Shown here piece by piece: positions 19,006-29,327 of a DNA stretch of 64,000 bases. The position numbers and the translations under genes are program-made. This DNA comes from Chaetoceros tenuissimus. Its lineage: Eukaryota > Bacillariophyta > Thalassiosirophyceae > Chaetocerotales > Chaetocerotaceae. Below the pieces are notes generated by a model. The model worked only from the letters and a program-made list of their open reading frames with translations, did not search any database and was not told the origin of the DNA. The stretch is from NCBI GenBank assembly GCA_021927905.1, contig BLLK01000051.1, positions 434,001-498,000 on the forward strand. The letters are read 5' to 3'. Each line of letters opens with the position of its first letter. Position 1 is the stretch's first letter.

Positions 19006-20874
19006 TTATTCTTTGGTGAATGGGTTAGGTTTGTTATCCGAAGCATCTCGCAGTGTTTGTGTATTTTCTTGGCTTTCGGTTGCATCCCGTTGCACCTGAG
19101 AAATTGGAGCATATTCACTGATATCGTCATAAGATTCCCCTTTCCGTCCTTCACTTTCGACACTGCTCACAAAAAATCTGTTTCCTGTGCAAAACTTAAC
19201 TCTGTGAGAACTACCTGTGGAAGGATCAATTAAGTTTCCACAGTAATTCCTTTTAGAGGTCACTGGATCAGCAGACTCTTGTGCATCTGAAAGTCGCGGA
19301 GCATCTTGACTGATATCATTGTAAATATTCGAATACTCTTGTAGAGCATCGCTTGGAGCTTTCTGCGATGGGTTCAAAGACTCTTGTGCTACTGAAAGTC
19401 GCGGAGCATCTTGACTGATATCATTGTAAATATTCGAATACTCTTGTAGAGCATCGCTTGGAGCTTTCTGCGATGGGTTCAAATCTTTTGCCACCCCAAA
19501 TTTCAAACTTTTATCATTGAAATAAGATTTACTATCACCACCAGCATCGTTATCAATTTGACTACCGGTTGTAGGCCGAGCCACTGTAGCAGGAGTAGGA
19601 TCACCACCATTCTTGAAAACAATCCAAAAGGCTCCAAGCCAACTCAAATGTGGTGACCGAGTCTTTTCCACTTTTGTAGCAGGTCGAGTAAAAATCAAAA
19701 TATTAAATATCCCCCCAAGTGGAAATAGAGCTTGAATAAAAAAGAAGAATACTAGAGGAGGCTGCTTCTCTAGGTAAAACATTAGGTTCCCAACTGCAAA
19801 TAGGACGTAGGTAGCCATGAATGCTAGACTATAGAGTAAAACTTGAAGCATCATTTCTCGCTTGTATGATTTAGCCAATCGCTGTTGTACTATCATTTTG
19901 CGTCTATTACTAGTGGTACTTCGCAGCTGTAACTGTTCCTTTCCTGACGACTATGAATACAAAAATGCAAAGGATGAAAAAATGTATAATATCAACATTC
20001 CATTAGAAAGAAATATTGAATCACTCACTGTTTTCCGAAGTTTACCGCTAGCATCATCATTACTTTGAACTTTTGCTTCTTCTTCCTTTTCAACATTTAT
20101 TTGCTGTGATTCCGCCATGTCTTCACAATGAGTACTCGCAGGTGGTGAAATATTGGAGGAAGAAAAAAGTTTCTCTCGAAAGGCAATTTCATACGAGAGT
20201 TTGGAAAGAAAAGCAAGTATCAAAAATAAACAAAGAAATGGCAGAATAGTAGTAGTCATCATGCCAATCACCATGGCAGCATCTGCATTCGCGTCACAGT
20301 CCACATTATCGGTGTATCTACATCGGATCGGTGTAGCCGAGTACAAACACACGGTTCCAGATGTAGCAGTATTAATCGCATCCTTTGCCATGGCTGCAAT
20401 ATTCACTGCAATCATGGAAAGTATAATGAATCTATGCATGTGTCTCTCCACTTTGAATTGAAATTGTTCATCGGTCATGTTGAGATGCAGTTTACAAAAG
20501 TAGTAAATGGAAAGAGCGGCAGAATACATTGGTACCCATGTTGATCCAAATGTAAATAAAAGACCGTCAAAGGTACATGTATTATCATTCCCGACGGACC
20601 ATATAGCCTGCCTCACTGATTTCGGAGGGGAGAAGGGTCCAATCAATAATCCTAGTGATTGAAGGATATCACTGATACTGATGCAAAATATGATTCTTCT
20701 ATAAGGAGTTGCGAATCTATCCTTTTTCCTCCATATCATGACGGCAAGAGCACTCGACGATACAAAGGATATCGTTGAGGAAGCTATCTGTATGGAAGCA
20801 GCAGCCTTCCAAATTTTAATTTTCTTTTTCATCGCTGCTAGGAGCGCAGCTTGCTTTTCCGGGGTCATGCTCAT
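19006..20874 (-). CDS. Seven-transmembrane GPCR-like receptor 3
   Basis: Two exons, 20874-20029 and 19950-19006, join in phase 0 over a 78-bp intron (GTGAGT...TTCATAG), giving 596 residues. It belongs to the same family as receptors 1 and 2: TPYRRIIFCISISDILQSLGLLIGP in TM2, a Cys before TM3, and FNILIFTRPATKV after TM7. Sequence and intron position are clearly more distant. The second extracellular loop keeps Cys (VCLYSATPIRCRYTDNVDC) but not the loop sequence shared by the other two. The C-tail contains a 35-residue unit (…NPSQKAPSDALQEYSNIYND…) repeated twice in tandem. The C-tail repeats could be docking or phosphorylation sites; this is inference. Confidence 0.87.
19274..19483 (-). repeat. 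105-bp tandem coding repeat in receptor 3 tail
   Basis: Two head-to-tail copies, 19274-19378 and 19379-19483, differ by only a few bases, clustered near one spot (GCATCT against GCTACT). They encode two 35-residue units of the C-tail and keep the frame. Near identity at silent sites points to a recent duplication. Confidence 0.9.
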
Positions 20875-22134
20875 GGCTGCAATTTAAAAGTTACCTGTTG
20901 TGCAGTTATGATGCTAGGGCTGTGTTTTATCAGCAGTTATGTGTTTAAGTTTGATTATACTCTTGAATCTTACAAGGGAAATTTTGTGCAAAAGGGGGAA
21001 GCGAAGTGTACATATATATTTTCTCCTTTTCTGTAGAAACCTTAGGTGATATTTGATATTTTGGAAGCCTCGTTGAAGTGCTGTGCCGTCCGTCCGTCTG
21101 CTTCCGTTCCAGCTCCAATGTGTTCTTGCTGCGTACGTAGAAGCTTGTATAAAAATTCGAGGAAACTTCCTAAACGGGATACAGTTCTGAATCTACCTAC
21201 CGCTAGATTTTTGTGGGACTAAAAGGGGCTTAAGTAAAGAGCACTTTCTGCGACATTTTCTTCAAAACGAAGTTGGTTAGCATTGAAATACATTGTATTC
21301 CTAATGAACTATGATAATAGAACCTGCTACATTCAATGATCTGTTTTTCATATATCTTCATGTATTGAAAAAGAAGTATGGAAATTTCAAAGGTATTTTT
21401 TTATAAGATTTTTCAGCTCAACTGAGTACCAACTTCGCGGGTCTCAACTTGACGCAAAAAAAATGTAAAACTCAAGTGATCATTATTTTTTGTTTTTTTT
21501 CATGAAAATCATATTCCTATAGATAAATCGATATTTTATATATATAAGAGGATCATTGAAGTGTTAAATATTGAATTTTGTTGATCTATGATTTTTATAA
21601 GCAAAAATCTATAGGTCAAATGTAGTGGTATATATCTAATGCAATTTTCAAGGGAATTTTTCCCTTCTGCCTTCTGACAAACAAAAGAGATGGTAAAGAA
21701 TAGATTCCCGAGCAGAAGGGAAAAAAATATTTTGTGTACCATCTGTAATTCAAGATTTTGTATTTTTCATACAGTCATTGGATTTTTCATACGACATCCG
21801 TACGTATTAAACATAGGTTTTGTTATCCCTAAAGGAAATGGTAGAAAATTTTCACTTTGTCGCACCAACTTCGTTTTGGTATTTACTTAAGCCCTCCAAA
21901 CACGACTGAAAAGTAGCGGCAGGTAGAATCATCTACTAAATGTAACGATGTCGTACGACAGAAGACAGACGGTGGTGGAAGATCATCGCTGAATGTGGAT
22001 AAATTAGCCAGAGACTCCCGAGCCATTGACTTTTTCTTTGTCATTGTCTTGCATTTTTATATAAAAACACACTTCATTTCTTCTTTAGATACATCTTTTG
22101 TATCCACTCGAACATCTGCTTCTCTCTCTTGACA
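20875..22134. promoter_or_regulatory. Divergent intergenic region, receptor 3 / ankyrin gene
   Basis: 1260 bp between two starts. Apart from the inverted-repeat candidate in its middle there is no coding sequence. The stretch just before 22135 is pyrimidine-rich (TCTGCTTCTCTCTCTTG), which is common upstream of diatom start codons. Confidence 0.45.
21225..21896. mobile_element. Possible non-autonomous terminal-inverted-repeat element
   Basis: GGGGCTTAAGTAAA near 21225 is matched in reverse by TTTACTTAAGCCCTC ending near 21896. A second block further in, AAAACGAAGTTGGT (~21263-21277), is matched by ACCAACTTCGTTTT (~21864-21878). The arms are imperfect and of unequal length. The interior (about 670 bp) has no gene but carries a TTCCCTTCTGC / GCAGAAGGGAA inverted repeat (~21657-21725). 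No target-site duplication is clear. It sits between the starts of receptor 3 and the ankyrin gene. A MITE is the natural reading; a chance or regulatory palindrome cannot be excluded. Confidence 0.4.
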
Positions 22135-25100
22135 ATGGTATATTCTACAACACTTCCAAAAGAGACTATCAATTCTTCCCTTCAGAGTCAAAGTAAAATG
22201 GTACAAAGTAGTCGAGAATCTTCAAGGAGCACAAATCCCTTTCTTGACGATGAAGAATCCATTCCTGTAGAGTCACCTCCTTCAAAGAACAAATCCAGAA
22301 GAGTGCGAAAAATTAGCAAAACGAGGAGTAAATCCAAATTTGCAAGTAATAGCAGTAGAGCTAGAGAAGCAAGATCGAAATCTCCCTCGAAACAAACCAT
22401 GAAAAAGAAAGATTCGGCGAGAGATGATTTAGATTCCAATTTAAGAGAAGGAAGACCGCCAAAGCAATCTTCTACACGGCAAAAGGCTTCCAATCGAACT
22501 CTACCGAATGTGATGCTTCGTCAAACAAGGTCTTCACGATTGAGAGATGCAGAATTAAGTAGACAAGCTCAACTTGTACGACAGGAAAAATCTAAAGCTT
22601 TGCAACAGGATTTAGGATTTATGGATGGTCATAGGAGACGTATTTCTCGATCGCCATCTGTAGAACGAAGTGATCGACGAAAGAAGCTGTATGGCTTTAA
22701 GCAATTGTCGACTGTCAAAGTAAAGAGGCGGGGAAGAAGTAAAGATCCGAGGGATGCCAAGGAACATCAAGATAGAAAACCAAAACGTAATAATTCTCTC
22801 TTGAGACGGTTTCAATCAAAAAAAGAAAAGAGAGGAAGGAATCGAGATGATACTAGACCAAAGCCAGATCTTCCTCTACCCCCTACAAATCCGAAACCAT
22901 CGAAAAGAAGAATGAATAAATCGCAAAAGCCACCTATACCATTGCCGCCAAAATCTAGTAGTAGATCCAATAGTATGTCTTTGCAAAGTCAAGAATCCAT
23001 GAGATTATCTAATTCTATAGATGAAATATTGGGTGATGTGAAAAGGAAAACTCTAGAGAGGCAAATGTCTGAAGGAAGTATAGATGCAGTGAATGAACAT
23101 TTGAGTATTGTATTGAAAGAAAGAGGGATACAATCTCCTTCGAGAATACCAGCTACTGATGAGAAGAATACACAAGGTAGAAATACCATTCGTCGTTCAG
23201 ATTGGTCAGTCAAAGATATTAGCGATTTTGATTCTATATGGAATGAATTTGAGAGTACAGGAGAAAATGATTTTGAGAACTTATTTGATAAAGAGGATAA
23301 AAATGAGAATGAAAATCAAGACGAAGTGCAAATCATTACCAATAATACAAATTTGGAAAAAGAGTTGGAGGCATTGAATCAAAAAGTGACTAGTAGACCA
23401 AATTCTGCAGAGAATGCTGATGTAGAAGCAAAACCAAGCGGCTTGTTGAAGGATAGTCCATTCTTTATGACACCTGCACAAAGCTCCAATAGCAAAGCCA
23501 ATGAATCTACATATGAGGATGCAAAAGAGGATCCATTTCATACTACGAATACCATGGTGGACGATAGTGCGTTCTTCATTCCACCAAGTAAGAGCAATGA
23601 CTACGATCAACTTTTGGATGATAGCGTAAGCATGTTTAAAAAGTCCAAAAGCAGTAAAGAAGGAATGGAAAGCAATACTAGGATGGGTGAAGTAAATACC
23701 CCGAATAGCAAATCTTCGAGGACAAGCAAAAGTACAAATCCGTTTGATGATGATGTAGATAGCTGTCCAGATGATTTCCCAAATGATTTACCCAGAGCAG
23801 TAAGCAATGATGATGATAATAATGATGAAGTCTCAGATGTATCAGAGTCTATGTTGAAGACAGATATGGGTCCTTCATTGCTTCCTAAACAAATTGAAAA
23901 TGGTGATTGGGAGGATTTATACAACAATCTAGAGGATATCAAGCATTCACCACAACAAATAATTGATCTTTTACTAATTGGTACTGAGTCAAATTCATTT
24001 CATACCACTGCATGGAAAGCTCCACCGCCACTTGCAGCGAAATTGTACGAGTTATTGAGAGCCGATGAAACTGAAATATTGAATACTGTTGACTCTGATG
24101 GAAATACTCCAATGCATCTGTGTTGTGGAAATTTATCTTGTGAGGAAAATATCGAAGATATTGAGGAGGTGGAACAAAGACCAGCATTCAAAGCATTAAG
24201 TTTGCTACTTGAAAAGTCTCCTGAATCATTGGATGTGCAGAACAATGAAGGAGATACACCAATACATTTGTTTCTCAGTTCGCCCTTGATCTCGACTCAA
24301 GTAAATCCTCGAGCGGGAGAACAAAAAGATACTGCAATAGCTGTTTTGAAAATGATCAAGAAAAAGATAACTTCAAAAGAAACATGGAACATTAGGGATA
24401 GTAGCGGCGCGTGTCCTCTCCATGTAGCAGTAGGTAATGGAGCTCACGATGACGTTGTTCTTTCAATTATACGATCTGCTCCACTTTCATGCAGAGTTCA
24501 AGATGAAAGAGGAATGATCCCTTTACACTATGTGTCAGCATTCAGATTACACGGAGCAGAAGTTGTTTTAGAGATGATGAAGAAATACTCTAATGCGATT
24601 TGTCATACAACCATCGACGGCGATACCCCTCTACATACATTTATTCGAAACTATCCTAATAACACTGCACTTGACTTGAATGCAATTGGAGTATTAAAAC
24701 TATTATTGGGAGATGCAAACCATGGCGGAAGTTTGAATGAAAGATATTGCCCGTTACTTATGGAAAATAGAGAAAAACTGACTCCATTACATTGCTTCGC
24801 TCTATTTCAACCTACACGAGAAATTGGAACTTTATTAATGGAACATCCAGCGGCACAGAGAGCAATATTAATGACAAACATGCATGGAAGCAATCCTTTG
24901 CACATTGTATTAGGCCAATCACCAATACCAATACCTATCATGAATACATTACTCACTGCAGAGTCCGCAATGGGAGTAGACAACAAAAATCAAACTCCAC
25001 TGCATGTTGCAGTTCAGAATCCAAGTTTTACAAGCACTGTCTTATCGATTTTGATCAATGCAAATCCATTGGCAAGTAGCAAAGATATGATTGGAAACCG

Positions 25101-25662
25101 TTTGCCAATTCACTTAGCACTTCATTCAAATTCAAATCTAGAAGTCGTAAAAGCGTTACATGAAAGTAATCCAACCAGTATCGAAAAAGAAACACAATCA
25201 GGCGACCTTTGTCTTCACATCGCAGCAGCAAACAACGCGCCTCGAGATATCATTGAATTCTTGGTGAATCAATATCAAGGTGCAATTTTCAAACCAAATC
25301 ACTTGGGTGATTTACCATTGCATTGCGCTATCGAGAATAGAGCAAGTCTAGAGACTGTCAAGATGCTTTTGAAAGAATCTCCTCAGGGTATTTCGACCCA
25401 AAATAGAATCGGTAATACTCCTCTCCATTGTCTGTTACAGAACAATCCTAGTATACTAGAAATGGATAATATTATCATCAATACTACTGAAGACGATATA
25501 AAAGCAGCTACTCGAGCTATAAATATGAATGGAAAGAGTCCAGTCGATATTGCGATTGATCTAAATGTGCCCCAGGATGTTTTGTCACGTTTGCGATCTC
25601 TAGCCATGACCTCTAGTAAGAATCAAATCGAAGAGTGGGGTTCCTTCGATGATTTGCGATAG
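22135..25662 (+). CDS. Ankyrin-repeat protein with basic Ser/Arg-rich N-terminal half
   Basis: Single exon, 1175 residues from the ATG at 22135; the frame is open slightly upstream but without an earlier ATG. Residues 1-300 are disordered and rich in Arg, Lys and Ser, with several RSKS-type clusters and a Pro-rich patch (PLPPTNPKPSKRRM). Residues ~300-620 are acidic and Asn/Ser-rich. Residues ~650-1140 hold about twelve ankyrin-type repeats, recognised by TPLH/MHLC, PLHVAVGNG, TPLHTFIRN, TPLHVAVQN, PIHLALHSN and LPLHCAIEN. There are no membrane segments. This kind of long ankyrin protein is common in diatoms and usually lacks a known role. The basic N-terminus could bind nucleic acid or phospholipid; that is inference. 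Confidence 0.9.
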   Translation: MVYSTTLPKETINSSLQSQSKMVQSSRESSRSTNPFLDDEESIPVESPPSKNKSRRVRKISKTRSKSKFASNSSRAREARSKSPSKQTMKKKDSARDDLDSNLREGRPPKQSSTRQKASNRTLPNVMLRQTRSSRLRDAELSRQAQLVRQEKSKALQQDLGFMDGHRRRISRSPSVERSDRRKKLYGFKQLSTVKVKRRGRSKDPRDAKEHQDRKPKRNNSLLRRFQSKKEKRGRNRDDTRPKPDLPLPPTNPKPSKRRMNKSQKPPIPLPPKSSSRSNSMSLQSQESMRLSNSIDEILGDVKRKTLERQMSEGSIDAVNEHLSIVLKERGIQSPSRIPATDEKNTQGRNTIRRSDWSVKDISDFDSIWNEFESTGENDFENLFDKEDKNENENQDEVQIITNNTNLEKELEALNQKVTSRPNSAENADVEAKPSGLLKDSPFFMTPAQSSNSKANESTYEDAKEDPFHTTNTMVDDSAFFIPPSKSNDYDQLLDDSVSMFKKSKSSKEGMESNTRMGEVNTPNSKSSRTSKSTNPFDDDVDSCPDDFPNDLPRAVSNDDDNNDEVSDVSESMLKTDMGPSLLPKQIENGDWEDLYNNLEDIKHSPQQIIDLLLIGTESNSFHTTAWKAPPPLAAKLYELLRADETEILNTVDSDGNTPMHLCCGNLSCEENIEDIEEVEQRPAFKALSLLLEKSPESLDVQNNEGDTPIHLFLSSPLISTQVNPRAGEQKDTAIAVLKMIKKKITSKETWNIRDSSGACPLHVAVGNGAHDDVVLSIIRSAPLSCRVQDERGMIPLHYVSAFRLHGAEVVLEMMKKYSNAICHTTIDGDTPLHTFIRNYPNNTALDLNAIGVLKLLLGDANHGGSLNERYCPLLMENREKLTPLHCFALFQPTREIGTLLMEHPAAQRAILMTNMHGSNPLHIVLGQSPIPIPIMNTLLTAESAMGVDNKNQTPLHVAVQNPSFTSTVLSILINANPLASSKDMIGNRLPIHLALHSNSNLEVVKALHESNPTSIEKETQSGDLCLHIAAANNAPRDIIEFLVNQYQGAIFKPNHLGDLPLHCAIENRASLETVKMLLKESPQGISTQNRIGNTPLHCLLQNNPSILEMDNIIINTTEDDIKAATRAINMNGKSPVDIAIDLNVPQDVLSRLRSLAMTSSKNQIEEWGSFDDLR

Positions 25663-25737
25663 ATCTACGTATTATAATGAAACTCATTCCAAAATAGTTA
25701 AACAATTGTTACATCTAAAGTTTAGTCTATTCGTGTA

Positions 25738-26565
25738 TTAATTTTCGATTCCATCGAGCTTCATCAAACGGCTAATACGAGCCCTTACTAATTCCATCTC
25801 ATCAAACTTCTCCGCATATGGATTTGCTTGAAGATAGTCCATCGGAGTACGTCCAAACCTATCTTTTTCGGTGTAGAGCCTCTTACCAATGTCAGAGGAA
25901 AGGTATTGTTCATCATTGCATAGACGACGGATAATGTCGGTAGACTTGATGTGAGTCTTTGCAAAAATTGCATGAAGAGGATAGTCATCGTGTTGATGGA
26001 ACTTGACCCAGTCGACTAGCAGACGTGGATCGTCAACATCTTCGTTAAATGGGGAGGAGTCCCAAATCTTGGAGCCTTGAAATGCAGTAGGGTGCACTTC
26101 TGCATTTTCAGGAATAATGATTGTGTCAAGGCTGTGAGTATCTCGAAATGCTTGAGGTCCAATAAATCTACAAGAAGGAGGTATGACGTTGGTTGATCCA
26201 AAGTGTTTTCCAAGGCTCTTACAACCCGCCAATGCGCACTCTCCGATGACTTCTAGATTCTTAGACCATGCAATTTCCTCCAATCGTCCGAAAGTTTCAA
26301 ATGAACCTTGCCCAAGAGTTTTGACAGAATCTGCCATCATAACTCTGGTAACAGTACTTCCAGCAACAACCCTCATGAGTTTATCACCTTTCATATAGAA
26401 CTCCGTAAAATCCATCATATGTGGTAAATGTTCTATTCCTTCTTCTATGGTGAGATGCACACCTCTAACTATAGATCTGATAGCTTGGCTAAAATCTTGT
26501 CCACGTTTGCATCTACAACGTGCACTTTCACCATCAAATGTCCACACAATCAATTCTTCATTCAT
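25738..26565 (-). CDS. BspA-type leucine-rich-repeat protein A
   Basis: 275 residues, single exon. The central part (~75-165) carries LRR_5/BspA-like units: DSVKTLGQGSFETFGRLEEI, NLEVIGECALAGCKSL, and CRFIGPQAFRDTHSLDTIII. The C-terminal ~90 residues contain HQHDDYPLHAIFAKTH and DRFGRTPMDYLQANP, which recall a single ankyrin-like or helical unit. No signal peptide is present, so it is probably cytosolic. Such LRR proteins form large families in some centric diatoms. The partner is unknown. A close paralogue follows at 26984-27814 in the same direction. The pair is a tandem duplication that includes upstream sequence. It converges with the ankyrin gene (75 bp). Confidence 0.88.
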   Translation of the reverse strand: MNEELIVWTFDGESARCRCKRGQDFSQAIRSIVRGVHLTIEEGIEHLPHMMDFTEFYMKGDKLMRVVAGSTVTRVMMADSVKTLGQGSFETFGRLEEIAWSKNLEVIGECALAGCKSLGKHFGSTNVIPPSCRFIGPQAFRDTHSLDTIIIPENAEVHPTAFQGSKIWDSSPFNEDVDDPRLLVDWVKFHQHDDYPLHAIFAKTHIKSTDIIRRLCNDEQYLSSDIGKRLYTEKDRFGRTPMDYLQANPYAEKFDEMELVRARISRLMKLDGIEN

Positions 26566-26983
26566 TATTTACGTTTTATGTCAACATTTCTGAGGTTGAC
26601 CTTTCATATTCACGAAGGGTTTTGATCAATTTGGACATCTATCTCTTTACAACATGTCGAAATGCATCATCCAGTTGACTTAATTCAGCTTTGTTACATA
26701 CTACATCTTCCAGGGCACTTTCATCAACGGTTAGTTAAGGCCCGTTTCAAGAGGATTATTAAGGGCAAAGATGTAGATATTGCGCCTTTCGAAATCTGTG
26801 ACTTATCTATTCATGTATAGACAAAACTGATCCATGATTTTCTTTCTTTTGCTGAGAGCGCGTAAACCTAGATATTAGTTCCTTGGAACTTACAAAAGTG
26901 AAGATACGTAATTTAACTCATATCGTTAGTTACAATAATACTACAACTGAACTCTCAAGTCTATTGATTGCAAACACTTCTTA
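26566..26983. promoter_or_regulatory. Spacer between LRR paralogues
   Basis: 418 bp. The part next to the start of LRR protein A resembles the part next to the start of LRR protein B at 27815-27900 (ACGTTTTATGTCAACAT against ACTTTTTATGTCAGCAT, then an ATGTCGAAATG phrase in both). The duplication therefore took promoter sequence with it. No gene is seen. Confidence 0.5.
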
Positions 26984-27814
26984 TCAAACTCCATCCAACT
27001 TCATGATGCGTGCAATGGAAGCTTTTACAAGCTTCAACTCATCAAACTTGGTTTCATCGACATTTGGATTCCGATGTAAATAGTCCATAGGAGTAAGTCC
27101 ATATCTATCCTTGTCTTTGTGGAGTTTCTTGCAAGCAAAAGAGGACAAGTACTCATCATTGTTGCATAGTTCATTGACGATCTCTTCAGGGTCGATGTGA
27201 GTCTTTGCAAACTTTGCATGGATTGGGTAGTCATCGTGCTGATGATATTTGATCAAGTTGACTAATTCGCGAGGATTAGCATCTTTGTTGACTGGTGAAG
27301 AGTCCCATACTTTAGAACCGTTGAACGCTGAAGGATGCACTAAAGTATGCTCAGGAATGATAATCATATCGAGGCACTCAGTACTTTGAAATGCATGAGG
27401 TCCAATCAATCTACATGTAGGAGGAAGAAAGTTAGTCGAAAAGACTTTGCCAAGACTCTCACAACCAGCTAATGCACGCTCTCCAATAGTTTCTAGATTC
27501 TTGGACCAAATCACTTCTTCGAGGTTGGAAAACATTCCAAAAGCCCCGTCTTCGAGAGTTTTGACAGAGTCCGCCATTGTATTTTTCTTGATATGAGTTG
27601 GGTATATTGACGCTACAAAGATCAAATAATTCAAATGAGCAGGTATTTGCTCCACTCCATCTGCAATTACAAGATGCAATCGAATAAGCTTAGCTGTCAT
27701 CGGAAACAGAAAAGTTTCTCCATCATCAGGTTCTTCGCCGTCTACTTGAAGGTTTGCATGTGGATTGATAATTCGTTCACCGTTGTATCTGATCTCGAGA
27801 AGTTCTTCAGTCAT
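26984..27814 (-). CDS. BspA-type leucine-rich-repeat protein B
   Basis: 276 residues, single exon, colinear with LRR protein A over its whole length. The LRR block reads DSVKTLEDGAFGMFSNLEEV, NLETIGERALAGCESLGK, and CRLIGPHAFQSTECLDMIII. The C-terminal HQHDDYPIHAKFAKTHI and DRYGLTPMDYLHRNPN match its neighbour. The N-terminal ~70 residues have diverged most. It starts at the first ATG. Like its paralogue it has no signal peptide or membrane segment. Binding of another protein through the LRR surface is inferred from the family. Confidence 0.88.
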   Translation of the reverse strand: MTEELLEIRYNGERIINPHANLQVDGEEPDDGETFLFPMTAKLIRLHLVIADGVEQIPAHLNYLIFVASIYPTHIKKNTMADSVKTLEDGAFGMFSNLEEVIWSKNLETIGERALAGCESLGKVFSTNFLPPTCRLIGPHAFQSTECLDMIIIPEHTLVHPSAFNGSKVWDSSPVNKDANPRELVNLIKYHQHDDYPIHAKFAKTHIDPEEIVNELCNNDEYLSSFACKKLHKDKDRYGLTPMDYLHRNPNVDETKFDELKLVKASIARIMKLDGV

Positions 27815-28195
27815 TTTTACTTTTTATGTCAGCATCTTTCAATCTGTTCTTTTGAGATGCAGTGATTGCCTGTCAGTCTGATGTCGAAATGAATCATTCA
27901 TCATCGCAAAAGGTAACATCAGTCCATGAAAATCTTTTTTGGCTATTTCTCGCTCGTTTTCTTTGCGTAATTTTCAATTTCCTTTGCAACGGTTACAAGA
28001 TTCTTTATATTTATTACAAGCTATTACTAGCATGATTTATGCTTCGTGAAATCATCGTTGTCGCTACTTGGCTACTTCTTACTTTCACTTCAGTGCCTTT
28101 CCAATGACTAGTGAAAGGTGTCTCTAGCTAAATTATCATTCTCTTGACATTGCTTGAGAGCCATCCATCTTCTTTTTCATATGAACCAAGAAAAG
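27815..28195. other. Intergenic up to the transposon
   Basis: 381 bp holding the promoter side of LRR protein B, then AT-rich sequence ending in AAGAAAAG directly before the first transposon copy. No gene is seen. Confidence 0.4.
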
Positions 28196-29327
28196 GGCAA
28201 CCGACCCACAGGTGTGGAGTTTTTTTAAAATATAAATATGATTTTAGCTTTATGACACGAGTCGTCGAAAATTGTCACTGAAAAATATTTCAACGTACGG
28301 GAGGGAGGCCATGACAAAAACAATTGAACTCATGGAATCTTTCTTCGATGTTGATTCAATCAACAAGATACCATGAGCCAATGCATTTTATTTTACGATA
28401 TATCTATATTATGCACAAATCTTTTCTCCTCAAAATGACTTGACTGGGCTGTCGGTATTCACAATCTCCTCGAGAAACAATCTGACAATGCCACACATGA
28501 CGACAAGTGAGTCTAGCTTTTTGTATCCACCAACACCAATAGAGAGAATCAGTAGTAGACAGCAGTGGCTTTTAAGCAGAAAGGTTCCTGATAGAGTCCA
28601 TATCTTTCCTCCGTATCTTTCCTTGTGCAACTAGGATCAGAGGTCATATCTTCATGCTAGCATCTCGTATCCTTCTAGGTCTCTGAAATATGGACACGAC
28701 GAAATCATTTTAGGAGCATATTCAGTAACTGTTCATGAATGTTATGCATTGCATAGCGGAAGAGAGTCGGAAAAAGCGACTTGGATTATGCAATGAGTGA
28801 GAAGTTCGTTATGTTCATGTACTCGCTGTTGTTCAATGGCATTTCAATTTTTGACCGTTGCTGTACTTCTCATAAAAATCTCTGGAATAGGCCTAGAAGC
28901 GGAAAAAATGAAGGAAAAGAAATAATGAGTGTTTCATGATTACATGCTCTTATTATTTGATTTAAAAATAGCACTGGTGAGTGTCACAATACCGCTGTGG
29001 TTGGTTTCTCGGTCTTCTTGTAGAACCGCCTCTACATCCATCCGATTTACCTTTCTTACAATTCTTACATTTCCTTTCTTGACGAACACAAATCTTATCT
29101 GGTCCACGTACTGGTAGCACCAAATTTCTTTCATGCCGAGGTGCTTGATATGAAATATGATTCGCTGCTTGAATCATATTCACTTGATATAAACCAGCAA
29201 ATTGCGGAAATGCTGGATGAACAAAATTGAGATGATTTACTCTTTTCATTGTCTGTCGCTCTTTAGGTGCATCCTGTTTCTGGATCGTTCCAAAGTTATC
29301 CGTAACAAACTTATCCAGAGTAGATTC

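Noticed and set aside
19274-19483. Short direct repeat considered as a CRISPR-like array
   Set aside because: Only two abutting copies without spacers, in frame inside a eukaryotic receptor gene.
28430-28634. Short ORFs on both strands at the left end of the transposon (and again at 31419-31623)
   Set aside because: They occur twice only because the element is duplicated, they overlap each other antisense, and neither has a domain. They could be structural DNA of the element.
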